DNA of 64,000 nt from JBFFMO01 sp041390025 (GCA_041390025.1 JAWKQR010000007.1:62001-126000), one strand, 5' to 3'; shown: positions 19,493 to 28,588, counted from the stretch's first letter. Numbers and translations are program-made. The notes: generated from the letters alone by a model not told the origin.

Positions 19493-20401
19493 TCATGTCT
19501 CGATGCTGATCGTGTGCACACCCGCGACATCGCCACAGCTCGTGCGCCCGACGACAAAGATGTGAACCTGAACTTCGCCCACGCGAAGGACGCGCACGTC
19601 GGTCAACTGCGCCTCGATCGACCGTTGGATCCGCCCGATGTTGCGGGCCTGCTCAACGTAGTAGGGATCGTCGTCAGGCGAGACGACCGTGTAACGGGCA
19701 AACCACTCTGAGGCATCCACGGCTTGGATCGGGCCGGTGGCACCCAGCGCTTCCGCCAACGCGGCATCGTCGGCAAGGATGTCGCCTGCGCCCGCCACCA
19801 GCACTGGGTCGAATGGGTAATCGCTTTCGCTGGTAAACCACACACCGCGTGCGGTGTTTTCGAGATCGACGGCGACGTTTTCGCACGAGGTCTGGCATGC
19901 CAGATCGGACGGATTCGCGTAGTACCGCACGCTCTGTGGGCGAAGATTGGGTTTGGGAAACTGAACCAGCGTCCAAGCTGCGGCGGTCGGTACGCCATCG
20001 GCGCAGGCATCGAGCGCGACTTCTTTGGTCACGACCTGAAGGCTCTTCCCTGTCGACGACAACTGAATTCGGTCGATCTTCGCGAGACCGCCCGGAGCGT
20101 CAGGTACGCCGACGGAGTAATACACCATCCAGTTTTGATCGAAGTTCGCCCACCCGGGCGCTTCGGTTCCAAAGATGCTCTGGAACGATGCCGCACTGCT
20201 GATCAAGCGTCGCTGCGCTTTCTTGGCAACGGCGTCGGATGGGACAAAACCATCAAACGATTGAAACGATATGGTTGGGGCATCGGCGGGGCCGATCTCA
20301 GGCGCAGCACCCTCAACGAGTTCTTCATTGATAGCCGGCTCAGTGGCCTCGTCAGAACAGGCCAAAGCGAACACAAAGAGCACCAAAAACCAACGATTCA
20401 T
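19493..20401 (-). CDS. Lipoprotein with PrcB-like and NuiA-like (nuclease A inhibitor-like) domains
   Basis: A 302-residue lipoprotein: MNRWFLVLFVFALAC gives the lipobox. Residues about 50-170 resemble the C-terminal domain of protease-complex subunit PrcB: a query-like FDQNWMVYYSVGVP, GGLAKIDRIQLSS, then ATAWTLVQFPKP-like strands. Residues about 180-302 resemble the nuclease A inhibitor fold: WFTSESDYPFDPV near the start, a helix QARNIGRIQRSIEAQL, then DVRVLRVGEVQVHIFVVG and a C-terminal GVHTISIET close to the family ending. Both assignments come from pattern memory, not a search. No secreted nuclease or protease is encoded next to it. The ATG at 20401 has a ggaggt Shine-Dalgarno. Confidence 0.65.
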   Translation of the reverse strand: MNRWFLVLFVFALACSDEATEPAINEELVEGAAPEIGPADAPTISFQSFDGFVPSDAVAKKAQRRLISSAASFQSIFGTEAPGWANFDQNWMVYYSVGVPDAPGGLAKIDRIQLSSTGKSLQVVTKEVALDACADGVPTAAAWTLVQFPKPNLRPQSVRYYANPSDLACQTSCENVAVDLENTARGVWFTSESDYPFDPVLVAGAGDILADDAALAEALGATGPIQAVDASEWFARYTVVSPDDDPYYVEQARNIGRIQRSIEAQLTDVRVLRVGEVQVHIFVVGRTSCGDVAGVHTISIET

Positions 20402-20470
20402 CGTCGCACCTCCACGTGCGCGAACAGGTAGCAGAACCCAGAGGATTTGTCGATGATTCACACTCAGGTC

Positions 20471-20552
20471 CACGACTTCGGCGAAGCCAAACACATCGTG
20501 TCTCTGCGACCGGGCCGGCAAGCTCTGGTTGCCGAATTCGGCGAAGCCGAAC
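20471..20552 (+). repeat. Divergent double-hairpin repeat
   Basis: The core at 20512-20552 reads gggccggcaagctctggttgcc followed by gaa and a second hairpin ttcggc-gaa-gccgaa. Compared with the standard tgggc-gaa-gccca, both arms are changed together so pairing is kept. A half copy (ttcggcgaagcc) precedes it at 20477-20488. It lies between the PrcB/NuiA-like gene and the SDR gene. Confidence 0.7.
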
Positions 20553-20631
20553 AAGCCGCGGACCGACAAACCCGTCGTGACGTCCCCAGATTTTAGGGGT
20601 ATCAAACCCTTCCAACCCACAAGAGGGCACC

Positions 20632-21471
20632 ATGAAAGGAAAAACCGTCATCGTCACCGGCTCGAACACCGGCATCGGCCGCGTCACCGCCTTGGAGCTC
20701 GCGCGTCAGGGCGCGAACGTGGTCCTTGCGTGCCGCTCCGAAGAGAAAGCCGAACCCGTCGTTCAGGAGATCATCGGCGTGACGGGTAACCAAGACGTGC
20801 GTTTCATGAAGCTCGACCTGTCGTCGTTTGGCGCCATCCGCGACTTCGCCACGGCGTTTACCGAGACCCATGACAAGCTTGACGTGTTGGTGAACAACGC
20901 CGGCCTCGCGGGTTCACGCGGGGTGACGACCGACGGTTTCGAGATCCAGTTTGGGGTCAACCACTTGGGCCCGATGCTCCTCACCCAGCTGTTGCGGCCG
21001 TTGATCGAAGACACCGCCAAACAAACCGGTCACGCCCGCATCGTCCACGTCGCAAGCCGCGCACACACACGTGTCAAAGGGATCGACTATGCGGTGGTGA
21101 AACAAAAGACGATCTCGTCGACCGGTTTTCCAGAATATTGCGTCTCGAAACTGGGCAACGTGCTCTACAACATGGAGCTCGCCGAACACTTGAAGGGCAC
21201 AAACGTTCACACGTATGCGTTGCATCCGGGTGTGGTCGCATCGGACATTTGGCGGCGCGCACCGGCGCCGATTCAGGCCGTAATGAAGCTGTTCATGGTG
21301 TCGAACGAAGAGGGCGCGCAGACATCCATTTACTGTGCATCGAGCCCCGATTGCGCGGCCGAGAGCGGACTCTATTACGACAAGTCCCGCGTCAAATCGA
21401 CGGCGAAACACGCCACCCAAGCTGCCGCAAAGGAGTGCTGGGAAAAATCCATGGAGTTCATCGGGCTATGA
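20632..21471 (+). CDS. Short-chain dehydrogenase/reductase, retinol-dehydrogenase-like
   Basis: A 279-residue classical SDR oxidoreductase. The NAD(P)-binding motif TGSNTGIG is at residues 9-16, an R within ACRSEEKA suggests NADP(H) preference, and NNAG lies in LDVLVNNAGLAG. FQFGVNHLGP-like IQFGVNHLGPMLLTQLL, HVASRAH and the catalytic YCVSK (YxxxK) follow. The LHPGVVASDIW segment after the active site is typical of the retinol dehydrogenase/WW-domain oxidoreductase branch. Substrate unknown. Its stop codon overlaps the ATG of the GST gene (ATGA), so the two are translationally coupled. Confidence 0.9.
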   Translation: MKGKTVIVTGSNTGIGRVTALELARQGANVVLACRSEEKAEPVVQEIIGVTGNQDVRFMKLDLSSFGAIRDFATAFTETHDKLDVLVNNAGLAGSRGVTTDGFEIQFGVNHLGPMLLTQLLRPLIEDTAKQTGHARIVHVASRAHTRVKGIDYAVVKQKTISSTGFPEYCVSKLGNVLYNMELAEHLKGTNVHTYALHPGVVASDIWRRAPAPIQAVMKLFMVSNEEGAQTSIYCASSPDCAAESGLYYDKSRVKSTAKHATQAAAKECWEKSMEFIGL

Positions 21472-22207
21472 CACTCAAAATGACCTCCATCGGCCCGAGC
21501 CACTATTGCGAGAAGGCACGATGGGCGCTCGATTTGGCCGGATTTTCATACACGGACGATCCGCACGCCCCGTTTTTTCACGTACCCTACGTCAAGCTGG
21601 CGGGCGGCAAGAGCTCCACGCCGATCTTAAAACGCCCAACGGCGTCCTGACCGACTCGACCGACATCTTGCAGTGGATTCAAGACCAGCAGGCATCCAAG
21701 TGGCGACCCTACCCCGAAGACAACAACGCAAAAATCCGTGAACTTGAGGACGAATTCGACGAAGTGCTTGGACCTCACACGCGGCGTCTAGCCTACCACC
21801 ATCTGCTTCCAAATCGCGAACTTGCGCTGCAAACCATCGGCGGAAAAAATCCAAATTTCGAAATCAAAGTCATCAACGCGCTATACGATCAGTGCGTCAA
21901 CGTCATGCGCAAAGGCATGCGCATCGACGACGAAGGCGCGGCGCGATCCATCGTCAAAGTCGACGAGGTTTTTGAACGTGTCGCGCAGCGCATCAGCGAT
22001 GGCCGCGAGTATCTTATGAACGACACCCTTTCCGCCGCGGACGTGACGTTCGCCGCATTGGCAGCGCCCCTGCTGCTGCCCGAGAAATACAGTTGGCCTC
22101 TGCCGACCGTCGAGAACGCGCCGGCGTCCTACCGTGATTTGGTCAGCAAACTTCGCGTACATCCCGCAGGCCAATTCGCGATGCGAATCTACGAACAGCA
22201 TCGATAG
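21468..22207 (+). CDS. Glutathione S-transferase family protein, frame break at an A-run
   Basis: About 246 residues when reconstructed. The N-terminal thioredoxin-like domain has SIGPSHYCEKARWALDLAG (catalytic region SHYCEK) and STPIL, followed by LTDSTDILQWIQ. The C-terminal all-helical domain runs from IRELEDEFDEVLGPHTRRL to the end, including SAADVTFAALAAPLL, the usual N-capping region. The frame breaks at the AAAA at 21629-21632: adding one A joins TPILK to TPNGVLTDSTDI exactly as the family expects, and the length of 740 nt is one short of a multiple of three. Overlaps the SDR stop by 4 bp. Possible role: conjugation or reduction of a product made by the SDR. Confidence 0.85.
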
Positions 22208-22219
22208 TTCACGGCAAGA

Positions 22220-22306
22220 GGCCCGATAGTACGCTTGGATTACGCCGGTATCGGCGACGGCGAGTCGGTTGTTGTTGTCGTAGGTGAGGTCGAGGTTGAG
22301 CGCTGT
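22220..22306 (-). pseudogene. Fragment of an RHS/YD-repeat gene
   Basis: On the minus strand, after a stop at 22307-22309, about 28 codons read TALNLDLTYDNNNRLAVADTG-like sequence continuing IQAYYRAS. The TYDNNNRLA segment is a textbook YD-repeat motif. No start, no rest of a gene and no neighbouring RHS gene are present, so this is probably a leftover piece of a lost RHS-type gene. The rest of the 22208-22422 gap holds no gene that I can support. Confidence 0.45.
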
Positions 22307-22422
22307 TTAATGTGTTCCCAACACGTGCCTAGGGCGTCTACCCTCTAAGATTGAGTTCGTGCTGGCGTCAACGTTTTGAGGTTGTTACGCTGAGTTCACA
22401 AACCAAACCGAGGGAAGATACC

Positions 22423-22782
22423 ATGAAGAAAGTCATCGCACTTTTCGCACTGAGTTCGTTCGTTTTAGGCGTTAGCGCTGTGAACGCTCAAGTGCTTGAT
22501 AAGAAGGTCAAGCAGTCGAGTCTGGTCAAGCCGAAAAAACAATTCAAGCCGAAATCGGAAACGCAAGCGATGGAGACTCCGGAAAGCCTTTGCGGAACAA
22601 ATGCTGTGGTCAGTTCCAAGATTGAGTCGTGCAACGTGACTGAGACGCAGGAGTGCCGCAGACGCGTTGCAACGTGCGCCAACGCGAATGGTGAGGGAAG
22701 CTACACAAGCTCCGGGGAATGCACGGATTGCGTGCCAAGAGCCAATACCAAAGAGCCAGCAGAGGTCCTCACCACCGAGTGA
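22423..22782 (+). CDS. Small secreted six-cysteine protein
   Basis: A 119-residue exported protein of unknown family. MKKVIALFALSSFVLGVSAV followed by NAQ is a clear signal peptide. A lysine-rich linker (KKVKQSSLVKPKKQFKPK) leads to a C-terminal half with six cysteines, spaced so that three disulfides are likely. A strong Shine-Dalgarno (agggaag) lies six bases before the ATG at 22423. It stands alone between the GST gene and the convergent di-heme oxidoreductase gene. The frame stays open 24 codons upstream, but only this start gives a signal peptide. Confidence 0.75.
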   Translation: MKKVIALFALSSFVLGVSAVNAQVLDKKVKQSSLVKPKKQFKPKSETQAMETPESLCGTNAVVSSKIESCNVTETQECRRRVATCANANGEGSYTSSGECTDCVPRANTKEPAEVLTTE

Positions 22783-22823
22783 TTCACACGGCCAATCATT
22801 CGAAACGACATGGGCGGGAGGGC

Positions 22824-24134
22824 CTATAGATTCTGCAAGAAATCCAGAAGTGCGTCACGGTCCGGTTTCGACATGTTTCGAAAACGCTCTTTGGATTTCT
22901 CCCCTTCGCCACCATGCCACAGGATCGCTTCCGCGAGTGTCCGGGCGCGCCCGTCGTGGAGATAAGTCGCGCCCGGCGCCACGGTTTGGGTCAAACCAAT
23001 CCCCCACAGTGGTGCGGTGCGCCACTCGGTCCCGCTGGCCAAGAAGTCCCCACGACCGTCGGCCAATCCCTCGCCCATATCGTGCAGCAGCAGATCCGAA
23101 AAGGGCGCGAATTCTTGGTCGGCTAGGAACTCAAACTCCGAGAATCCGGTGGACAATTTCTCGACATGACAGGCATCACATCCCGCGGCGCGAAATTGCT
23201 CGCGACCCGCGAAGTCCCGCTGTTTTGGCACACCCAAGGACCGGGCGTAAAACGCGGCGGCCTCGACAATCTCAGTCTCGATCTCGATGTTTCCCTCGGC
23301 GTCTGGGTACCCCGGGGATCCCACACCCATGTCGCCTCGGTATGCCGACGCACTTTGTTGGTAGAGGTCGGGCTGATTCGATTTCCAACCAAATCTCCCC
23401 ACCACGAAATCCTGCAATTGATTGCTCCAAACGTGGTTGACGCGACCTGAAATTCCGTCGTCGTTTTTGTCGTCGGGGTCTTCCAATTCGATCAGGGTTT
23501 GTGCAGGAACGGCCTCCAGCAGACCCAGCCCAAACACCGGAGGGGCCTGGCGGAGCGACGTGAGAATTCCCTCGACCAACGACCCATCCGGGCGCGTCAG
23601 TTTGACCACGGGTTTTCGCAGCGAATAGGGCTCGCCATCGGCGAATTGCCCGGGGATCTCGGTCCACGTGATTTCGACGATGGCCTCGGGTTCGACACCA
23701 AAAACACCATGGTCTTGGATCTGGTCGCCGAACTCCGCGGTTGGAACATTGCCGGCCTCGCGTGGCTGCTCGCCGTCGGCCTCGCTGACACGCACCAGCA
23801 TGTGGCTGCGCAGACCCTGACCACCCACCGCCGGGACGCCACGCCCGTTTCGCAGGTGACATGCGTTGCAGCTGTTGTTGTTGAACAATGGCCCAAGGCC
23901 AGCATTTACCGGTGCTGGAGCTGTCACAAACTTTGCCTCAAACGCGACGTCGCCTGCCAGATGCAGGTCCATGGCGGCGTCATCGAGATTCGACGCGGGC
24001 TGCATGAAGGCGTGCGATGAAGCCTCATCCACGGTCGTGAGACCGCCGGCCAACGGCGGTTCAGCGGACTGATCGCCCCCGCATCCCACGAGCGTCGCGA
24101 CGATGAACACACCGACGGTCTTGGCCGAATTCAT
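22824..24134 (-). CDS. Di-heme oxidoreductase (DUF1111), lipoprotein
   Basis: A 436-residue lipoprotein (lipobox in VATLVGCGG) of the DUF1111 di-heme family, sometimes called putative thiol oxidoreductase. Two c-heme motifs CxxCH are present: CNACH near residue 95 and CDACH near residue 325. Other family stretches are GLGPLFNNNSC, GRFGWKSNQP, YRGDMGVGSPGYPDAEG and the C-terminal LWGIGLTQTV with YLHDGRARTLAEAILWHGG. These proteins are periplasmic electron-transfer enzymes often encoded next to imelysin-type iron-regulated proteins, as here. It is the last gene of the Fur-controlled operon; its ATG overlaps the imelysin stop (ATGA). Confidence 0.9.
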   Translation of the reverse strand: MNSAKTVGVFIVATLVGCGGDQSAEPPLAGGLTTVDEASSHAFMQPASNLDDAAMDLHLAGDVAFEAKFVTAPAPVNAGLGPLFNNNSCNACHLRNGRGVPAVGGQGLRSHMLVRVSEADGEQPREAGNVPTAEFGDQIQDHGVFGVEPEAIVEITWTEIPGQFADGEPYSLRKPVVKLTRPDGSLVEGILTSLRQAPPVFGLGLLEAVPAQTLIELEDPDDKNDDGISGRVNHVWSNQLQDFVVGRFGWKSNQPDLYQQSASAYRGDMGVGSPGYPDAEGNIEIETEIVEAAAFYARSLGVPKQRDFAGREQFRAAGCDACHVEKLSTGFSEFEFLADQEFAPFSDLLLHDMGEGLADGRGDFLASGTEWRTAPLWGIGLTQTVAPGATYLHDGRARTLAEAILWHGGEGEKSKERFRNMSKPDRDALLDFLQNL

Positions 24135-25201
24135 CGGTCGCCCCGAACAGTGGGTTGAACGTCGGATTCAACCGTGTTTTTGACGACCAATATCGCGTCG
24201 ATGGCACTTTGGATCTTGGCCCTTCCCGCATCGTCCAAAATCGCATCACGAAATGGCGCAGGGATGGCCTCAATGGCCTCAATCGCGGCGTCGAACTCCT
24301 GGATCACCCGATCGTTGAGCTGCGGGTCACGCTCGGCAATCCATTCATCGAGGCCGCGACCATTTTTGGATGCGAGGTCAAAATCACCCATGTAGGCCGA
24401 TTTTGCGCCGCGGATGTTGTCCGAGAAATCCCGAATCGAATTGAAGCTGTAGGGGCTCTCGACCAAACCCTGGTCACGCTGGTTGTAGGGATCGGAGATC
24501 TTGCCGTTCGCGACCTCGTCGAGGATCGTGATCATGCCGGTCACAATCTCTTGGGCCGCGGCCGAGCGCGATGGGTAGCTCGTGTTGTTGGCCTCTCCCG
24601 CGGTCCGGAAGACCTCGGCGTAGGGTGTTTGACCCGCGGTCCAGCTGTCGGCGAGTAGGTTGGCAGTCTTGGCCACATCCGCTGCGGCAAATCGAAGGTA
24701 CTGAAGTTCGCGTGGGTTCAATCCGTCGGGCGTCTGCATCCCATCGGCACCAAAGAGCTTAAGCTCCACCGCATGGAAACCCTTGATCGATGCGTCCAAC
24801 CCGTCGAAATACGCTTGTGTCAGCTCGACGTCGCTTGCGAGCACTGCGTTGAGATCGGTCAGATTCAGGGGCCAAGAGTCGATGGCTGGGTCATATCCGT
24901 TGACGTCAACGGGTCCAAACAGCGAGGTTTCGCTCTGTTCCCATGGCTGTCGTGCGTCGCGCCAAGCTTGCTGAGCTGCCTCGAGGTTTGCTTGCGTACG
25001 GTCGGCAGCAAATGTCTCGACAGCCGCCTCCAGCGCTTGTGCGCGCGTCGCGAGCAGACTGTATTTGGGGACCATCACCGAGTCCACGTAGTTCTGGATC
25101 ACAACCGTGTCGTCGAAGTCCGAGGTTGCGACGGTGCCGGAATCGTCGGAACAACCGACGGCAAACAAACCAAGCGATAAGATGAGCCAAGGGGTCTTCA
25201 T
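24131..25201 (-). CDS. Imelysin family protein (peptidase M75-like), lipoprotein
   Basis: A 356-residue lipoprotein (MKTPWLILSLGLFAVGC). Imelysin-fold features are visible: a four-helix-bundle-like pattern and the GxHxxE signature, present as GFHAVELKLFGADG about 135 residues into the mature protein. Conserved surroundings include WRDARQPWEQSE and NTSYPSRSAAAQEIVTGMI. Imelysins such as EfeO-like and IrpA-like proteins bind ferrous iron or heme in the periplasm and are induced by iron starvation; the proteolytic role is doubtful. The ATG at 25201 follows gagg by five bases. Operon position: seven bp after the porin stop and overlapping the di-heme gene by 4 bp, behind two Fur boxes. Confidence 0.92.
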   Translation of the reverse strand: MKTPWLILSLGLFAVGCSDDSGTVATSDFDDTVVIQNYVDSVMVPKYSLLATRAQALEAAVETFAADRTQANLEAAQQAWRDARQPWEQSETSLFGPVDVNGYDPAIDSWPLNLTDLNAVLASDVELTQAYFDGLDASIKGFHAVELKLFGADGMQTPDGLNPRELQYLRFAAADVAKTANLLADSWTAGQTPYAEVFRTAGEANNTSYPSRSAAAQEIVTGMITILDEVANGKISDPYNQRDQGLVESPYSFNSIRDFSDNIRGAKSAYMGDFDLASKNGRGLDEWIAERDPQLNDRVIQEFDAAIEAIEAIPAPFRDAILDDAGRAKIQSAIDAILVVKNTVESDVQPTVRGDR

Positions 25202-25208
25202 GGAAACC

Positions 25209-26487
25209 TCAGAAGGAAAAGCCCGTCGTAAACACGACGTCGAGTTGAGAACGAATGTCGGCATCACCAAAGGTGCGGTGGCGCGCCGTTAATCGGGTAA
25301 AAACAAGGTCTTGGTAATCGGCGCCGACGCCGCCCGCGAGCACGAGGCGCTCAAAGCGCGGCGGATCGAACTGACCACGCGCCACCTTGAACATGGTGTC
25401 GTAGTACTCGACCCGCACGTGGGGCTCGATGCGCCAGTCGGATGGTGCAAAAAAGCTCAAGACGTTCAGGCCCGCTTCGCCCCACATCGATAGAGCCTGT
25501 TCAGCGATCTCACTTCGCAGCACGCCGAGATTGTTCGAAAGGCTTCGATTCCGCTCGGATATTTGACGTGCGTTCTCCAAGCGGCCCCAAAGCAACGATG
25601 CACGAGCGCGAACCAAACGGTCATCGTACGTGGCATGGGCGCCCAAAATCATGACGTCGCCGCCGAGGTACCCACACGGGGCAACTTCCGCCGCGTCGCT
25701 CACATCGCAGTCGAGCGCAAGGTCGGGCTTGGGTCGGTTCTGGGTCGACTGCCCCCAGTAAGCGGAGCCCCCCACCAACAGCGCATCTGCGGGCCGCGCA
25801 TCCACGCGAAGCACGCCTGCGAGGCCTTGGGCATTGATGGTTTCAAAACGGGTTTGTTGGCCCGAAGCGATCCATCGCTGGGACGAAAAGCCTGTGGAAT
25901 CCAGACCGTTGATGACCTGCGCGGTCAAGGTCAACGGCCCCGCATCGGCGGCGACCTCAAGCCCCATTTCGTCCCAGACTGCAGGGATGACCGTTGTTTC
26001 GGATTCGGGTCGGTTCGCAGCGAGCAGCTCTGTCGGGCGATGTACGGCGCTGAGGAGCCCAACCGCGGTGTAAAAGCGCCCAATTTTGATGTGTCCGAGC
26101 CCTTCAAACTCACGCTTGACATAGAGCTCCTCGACCACCACTTCTCCGCCTTTTTCCACTTCGTTCTCGAACTCTCCGAATTCCTCGTATTCAAGCTCCA
26201 ACGTTGCGCCGGTGCCGCCGTTTTCGAACTCGATCTCCGCCTCAACTTCAAATCCGAGGGAGCTCGACCTCCAGCGTGGTCGCAAGGCGCGTGGTGTCGA
26301 ACACCAGACGGCGGTCTGTGCGCGCGCCTCCTTCGGTGGTTTGGTTCGCTTCCCAATTCAGGAACGAAAATGTGACCTCTCCGTAGGCGGACAGTTCGAC
26401 CGCGTAGGGTTGCTGAGCCTCCGCCACGTCTTGAGCCGATGCGGTGAGGGGAAACACGAGAAGAGATGTGACAATTAGATGTTTCAT
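25209..26487 (-). CDS. Outer-membrane porin-like protein, first gene of Fur-controlled operon, frame broken
   Basis: About 426 residues when reconstructed. MKHLIVTSLLVFPLTASAQ is the signal peptide; the mature part alternates short amphipathic strands (YAVELSAYGEVTFSFLNWE, ATLELEYEEFGEFE, HIKIGRFYTAVGLLS) and ends in FTTGFSF, a C-terminal phenylalanine as in outer-membrane beta-barrels. It resembles phosphate-selective porin O/P type proteins; the substrate here is probably iron related. The frame breaks near 26250-26260. Two missing bases in the ctccc and ttt runs would give LPSDFEVEAEIEFE, and 1279 nt is two short of a multiple of three. The start at 26487 is directly preceded by a Fur box. 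Confidence 0.8.
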
Positions 26488-26489
26488 TT

Positions 26490-26504
26490 TGAAAACGATT
26501 CTCA
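26490..26504. promoter_or_regulatory. Fur box, proximal
   Basis: tgaaaacgattctca on the plus strand (TGAGAAT-C-GTTTTCA on the other) fits the 7-1-7 Fur consensus TGATAAT-n-ATTATCA with two changes. It lies three bases upstream of the porin start codon, where Fur binding would block the start region of the operon. Confidence 0.75.
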
Positions 26505-26549
26505 ATTTCGGCGGAAGGTGCCAGACCGTGGCGAACCGGTCAACCCTTT

Positions 26550-26564
26550 TGAGAATGATTTTCA
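26550..26564. promoter_or_regulatory. Fur box, distal
   Basis: tgagaatgattttca is an almost perfect 7-1-7 Fur site, and the match extends outward as ttttgagaatgattttcaaa. It lies about 65 bp upstream of the porin start, a usual promoter position. With the proximal box it makes Fur-Fe(II) repression of the porin-imelysin-di-heme operon very likely. Confidence 0.82.
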
Positions 26565-26640
26565 AAATCATCTTACAAAACAGCAACGCGATCATTCTGA
26601 GAGTACATCTGTCGGTCTTTTTTTGCGCACCCGGATGCTT

Positions 26641-26820
26641 GGAAGCTGCTCCATGGGGATTGGGTCGGCAATGTCCCATTGCCGAATGGGCGAAGCCCAC
26701 GGCCGCTCCAGCGCACGGCGGCTTGAAAGCTGCTCCATGGATTGCGTCGGCAATGTCCCATTGCCGAATGGGCGAAGCCCACGGCCGCTCCACCGCACGG
26801 CGGCTTGAAGCTGACGCTCC
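26641..26820 (+). repeat. Tandem pair of double-hairpin repeats
   Basis: Cores at 26662-26700 and 26744-26782 (82 bp apart). Both carry ggcaatg-tcc-cattgcc and tgggc-gaa-gccca. The flanking ggccgctcca, gcacggcggcttga and agctgctccatgg segments are also duplicated, so the full unit is about 82-87 bp. It fills the gap between the Fur-controlled promoter region and the DUF2339 gene. Confidence 0.88.
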
Positions 26821-26885
26821 ACGTCGCAGATAACTCGTCTTGGCACGGACTCTTGATTACTGTTGCGCAACCCAAGAGGTGCTGA

Positions 26886-28526
26886 ATGGATGAATTAGAT
26901 CTCGAACAACGTGTGGCATCCCTCGAATCCGAGGTTCAGGCGCTCAAGGACCAGGTGCTGGCCCTTTCTGAGGCACGGCCGGTCGTCGTGGGCGTCCCCT
27001 CGGCGAACGTCCACACCCCTAGACCTCAGGCTGTGCGGCCTCCACCTGCTGTACGCCCACCCGCGGCGCCCAAGGAACCCATCAGCCTCAGCGACGTGGT
27101 CGCGAAGCTCGGCATCGTGCTGTTCTTGTTGGGTATCGCATTTTTGCTCAAGCTCACCATCGACTACGGCTGGCTCACGGAGTCGGTGCGGGTGGTGCTC
27201 GGGGGCGCTGCTGGGCTTGGTTTGGTCGGCACCGGCCTCTTTATGGGCGAGCAACGTCGGGCGCTCGGGGCGGTATTGATGGGCGGCGGCGTGGCCGCGC
27301 TTTACGCGACCGGATTTGCGGCGCACGTGATGTACGAGTTCATCGCACTGACCCCGGCCTTTATCGTCATGGGGGCCGTGACATTGACGGCGGTCGTCCT
27401 CGCGGTCCGGCAGAACTTTCAATCGCTGGCGGTTATCGCCGCGATCGGTGGGATGTTGACCCCGTTCGTCTTGCAGTTTGACCAAGTCAATGTGGGCTTC
27501 ATGGCGGTCCACACGGCGATTGTCCTCGCAGGTTTCTGCGTGGTTTACGGCGTCAAGAATTGGTGGGGCGTCTACGCCGTGACGACCATCCCAGGCTGGT
27601 TGACGATCGCCGGCGCGATCGCGTCTCAGTCGTGGACGAACGCGGTCAACGACCGTTTCTGGGTGATGACCGCACTCACCGTCGCGCTTGGCTCCTTGGT
27701 GCTGACGGTGGCGCTTCGCAAAAAACCAAACTCGTTTGACCGATTCCTGCTGATCGCCTTTACAACGAGCACCGTCCCGATGCTCATCTACCTGACCAGC
27801 GCATGGGTCGCGGCCGGCGTCAGTGTTGCGATGGCGCTGGGACTTGGCATCTTGGCGGCTCTGCCGGGTCATCGCCGAAACACCTTCATCATCGCAGCGG
27901 TCGCCGTTGCGTTCGCGGGGATTGCCCCGCTCAGTGGCATCAATGAATACCTGGCGATGCTCGTCGCGATGACCATCGCATACAACGCCATCACGCGCTG
28001 GGAGCCCGGCGAGTCGGGTGTGCTTTCAGGGGTCGGGTTTGCGACGCTTGGGGGTGTTGGCTTGTGGTGTCTGGTCACGCTTGGAAACAGCGTCAAAGAA
28101 CCGATGTTCTTCAACACCGATGGCCTGCACCTCATCCTTGGCACGGCCACGCTGCTTGCCCTGGGTGCGTTGCATCGAAACGAGACCCTGCGTTGGGCCC
28201 ATTTTTACCCCGCGGCCGCAGCGTTCCTTGCGCTGATCACACACCAGTTCCAGGACCTCGCGTTGGGTAGCGTCTTCACAACGTTGATCTGGGGGGCCCT
28301 TGGGTTGACGTTCCTGCTCAGCGGGATCTTCCGCAACAAGGGCCACATGCAAGCCGCTGGGTTGTTTGGCATCGCGATGACCGCCGCCAAACTGCTCATC
28401 TTCGACCTCGAGAGTGTCGCGACCATTTGGCGTGTCATCCTGTTCATGGGTTTTGGTGGTGTGTTGTTGTTGATCAGCTTCTTCCTGACCAAACGTGGCG
28501 AAAAGGAAGCGAAATCGACGACATAA
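26886..28526 (+). CDS. DUF2339 polytopic membrane protein
   Basis: A 546-residue protein. Residues 1-33 form a heptad-like coiled coil (LEQRVASLESEVQALKDQVL), then a proline-rich linker, then about sixteen hydrophobic helices. The family signature after the linker, LGIVLFLLGIAFLLKLTIDY followed by GW, and GGGVAALYATGFAAHVMY are typical of DUF2339. These inner-membrane proteins have no agreed function; some are found beside envelope-assembly genes. The ATG at 26886 follows gaggtgctga. Downstream is the C45 gene, 62 bp away on the same strand. Confidence 0.88.
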   Translation: MDELDLEQRVASLESEVQALKDQVLALSEARPVVVGVPSANVHTPRPQAVRPPPAVRPPAAPKEPISLSDVVAKLGIVLFLLGIAFLLKLTIDYGWLTESVRVVLGGAAGLGLVGTGLFMGEQRRALGAVLMGGGVAALYATGFAAHVMYEFIALTPAFIVMGAVTLTAVVLAVRQNFQSLAVIAAIGGMLTPFVLQFDQVNVGFMAVHTAIVLAGFCVVYGVKNWWGVYAVTTIPGWLTIAGAIASQSWTNAVNDRFWVMTALTVALGSLVLTVALRKKPNSFDRFLLIAFTTSTVPMLIYLTSAWVAAGVSVAMALGLGILAALPGHRRNTFIIAAVAVAFAGIAPLSGINEYLAMLVAMTIAYNAITRWEPGESGVLSGVGFATLGGVGLWCLVTLGNSVKEPMFFNTDGLHLILGTATLLALGALHRNETLRWAHFYPAAAAFLALITHQFQDLALGSVFTTLIWGALGLTFLLSGIFRNKGHMQAAGLFGIAMTAAKLLIFDLESVATIWRVILFMGFGGVLLLISFFLTKRGEKEAKSTT

Positions 28527-28588
28527 GCCCGCTCGCGCATGACACGGATTTGTGGAAAGATTCATTAAGAATAGAATCCGAGAACCCT

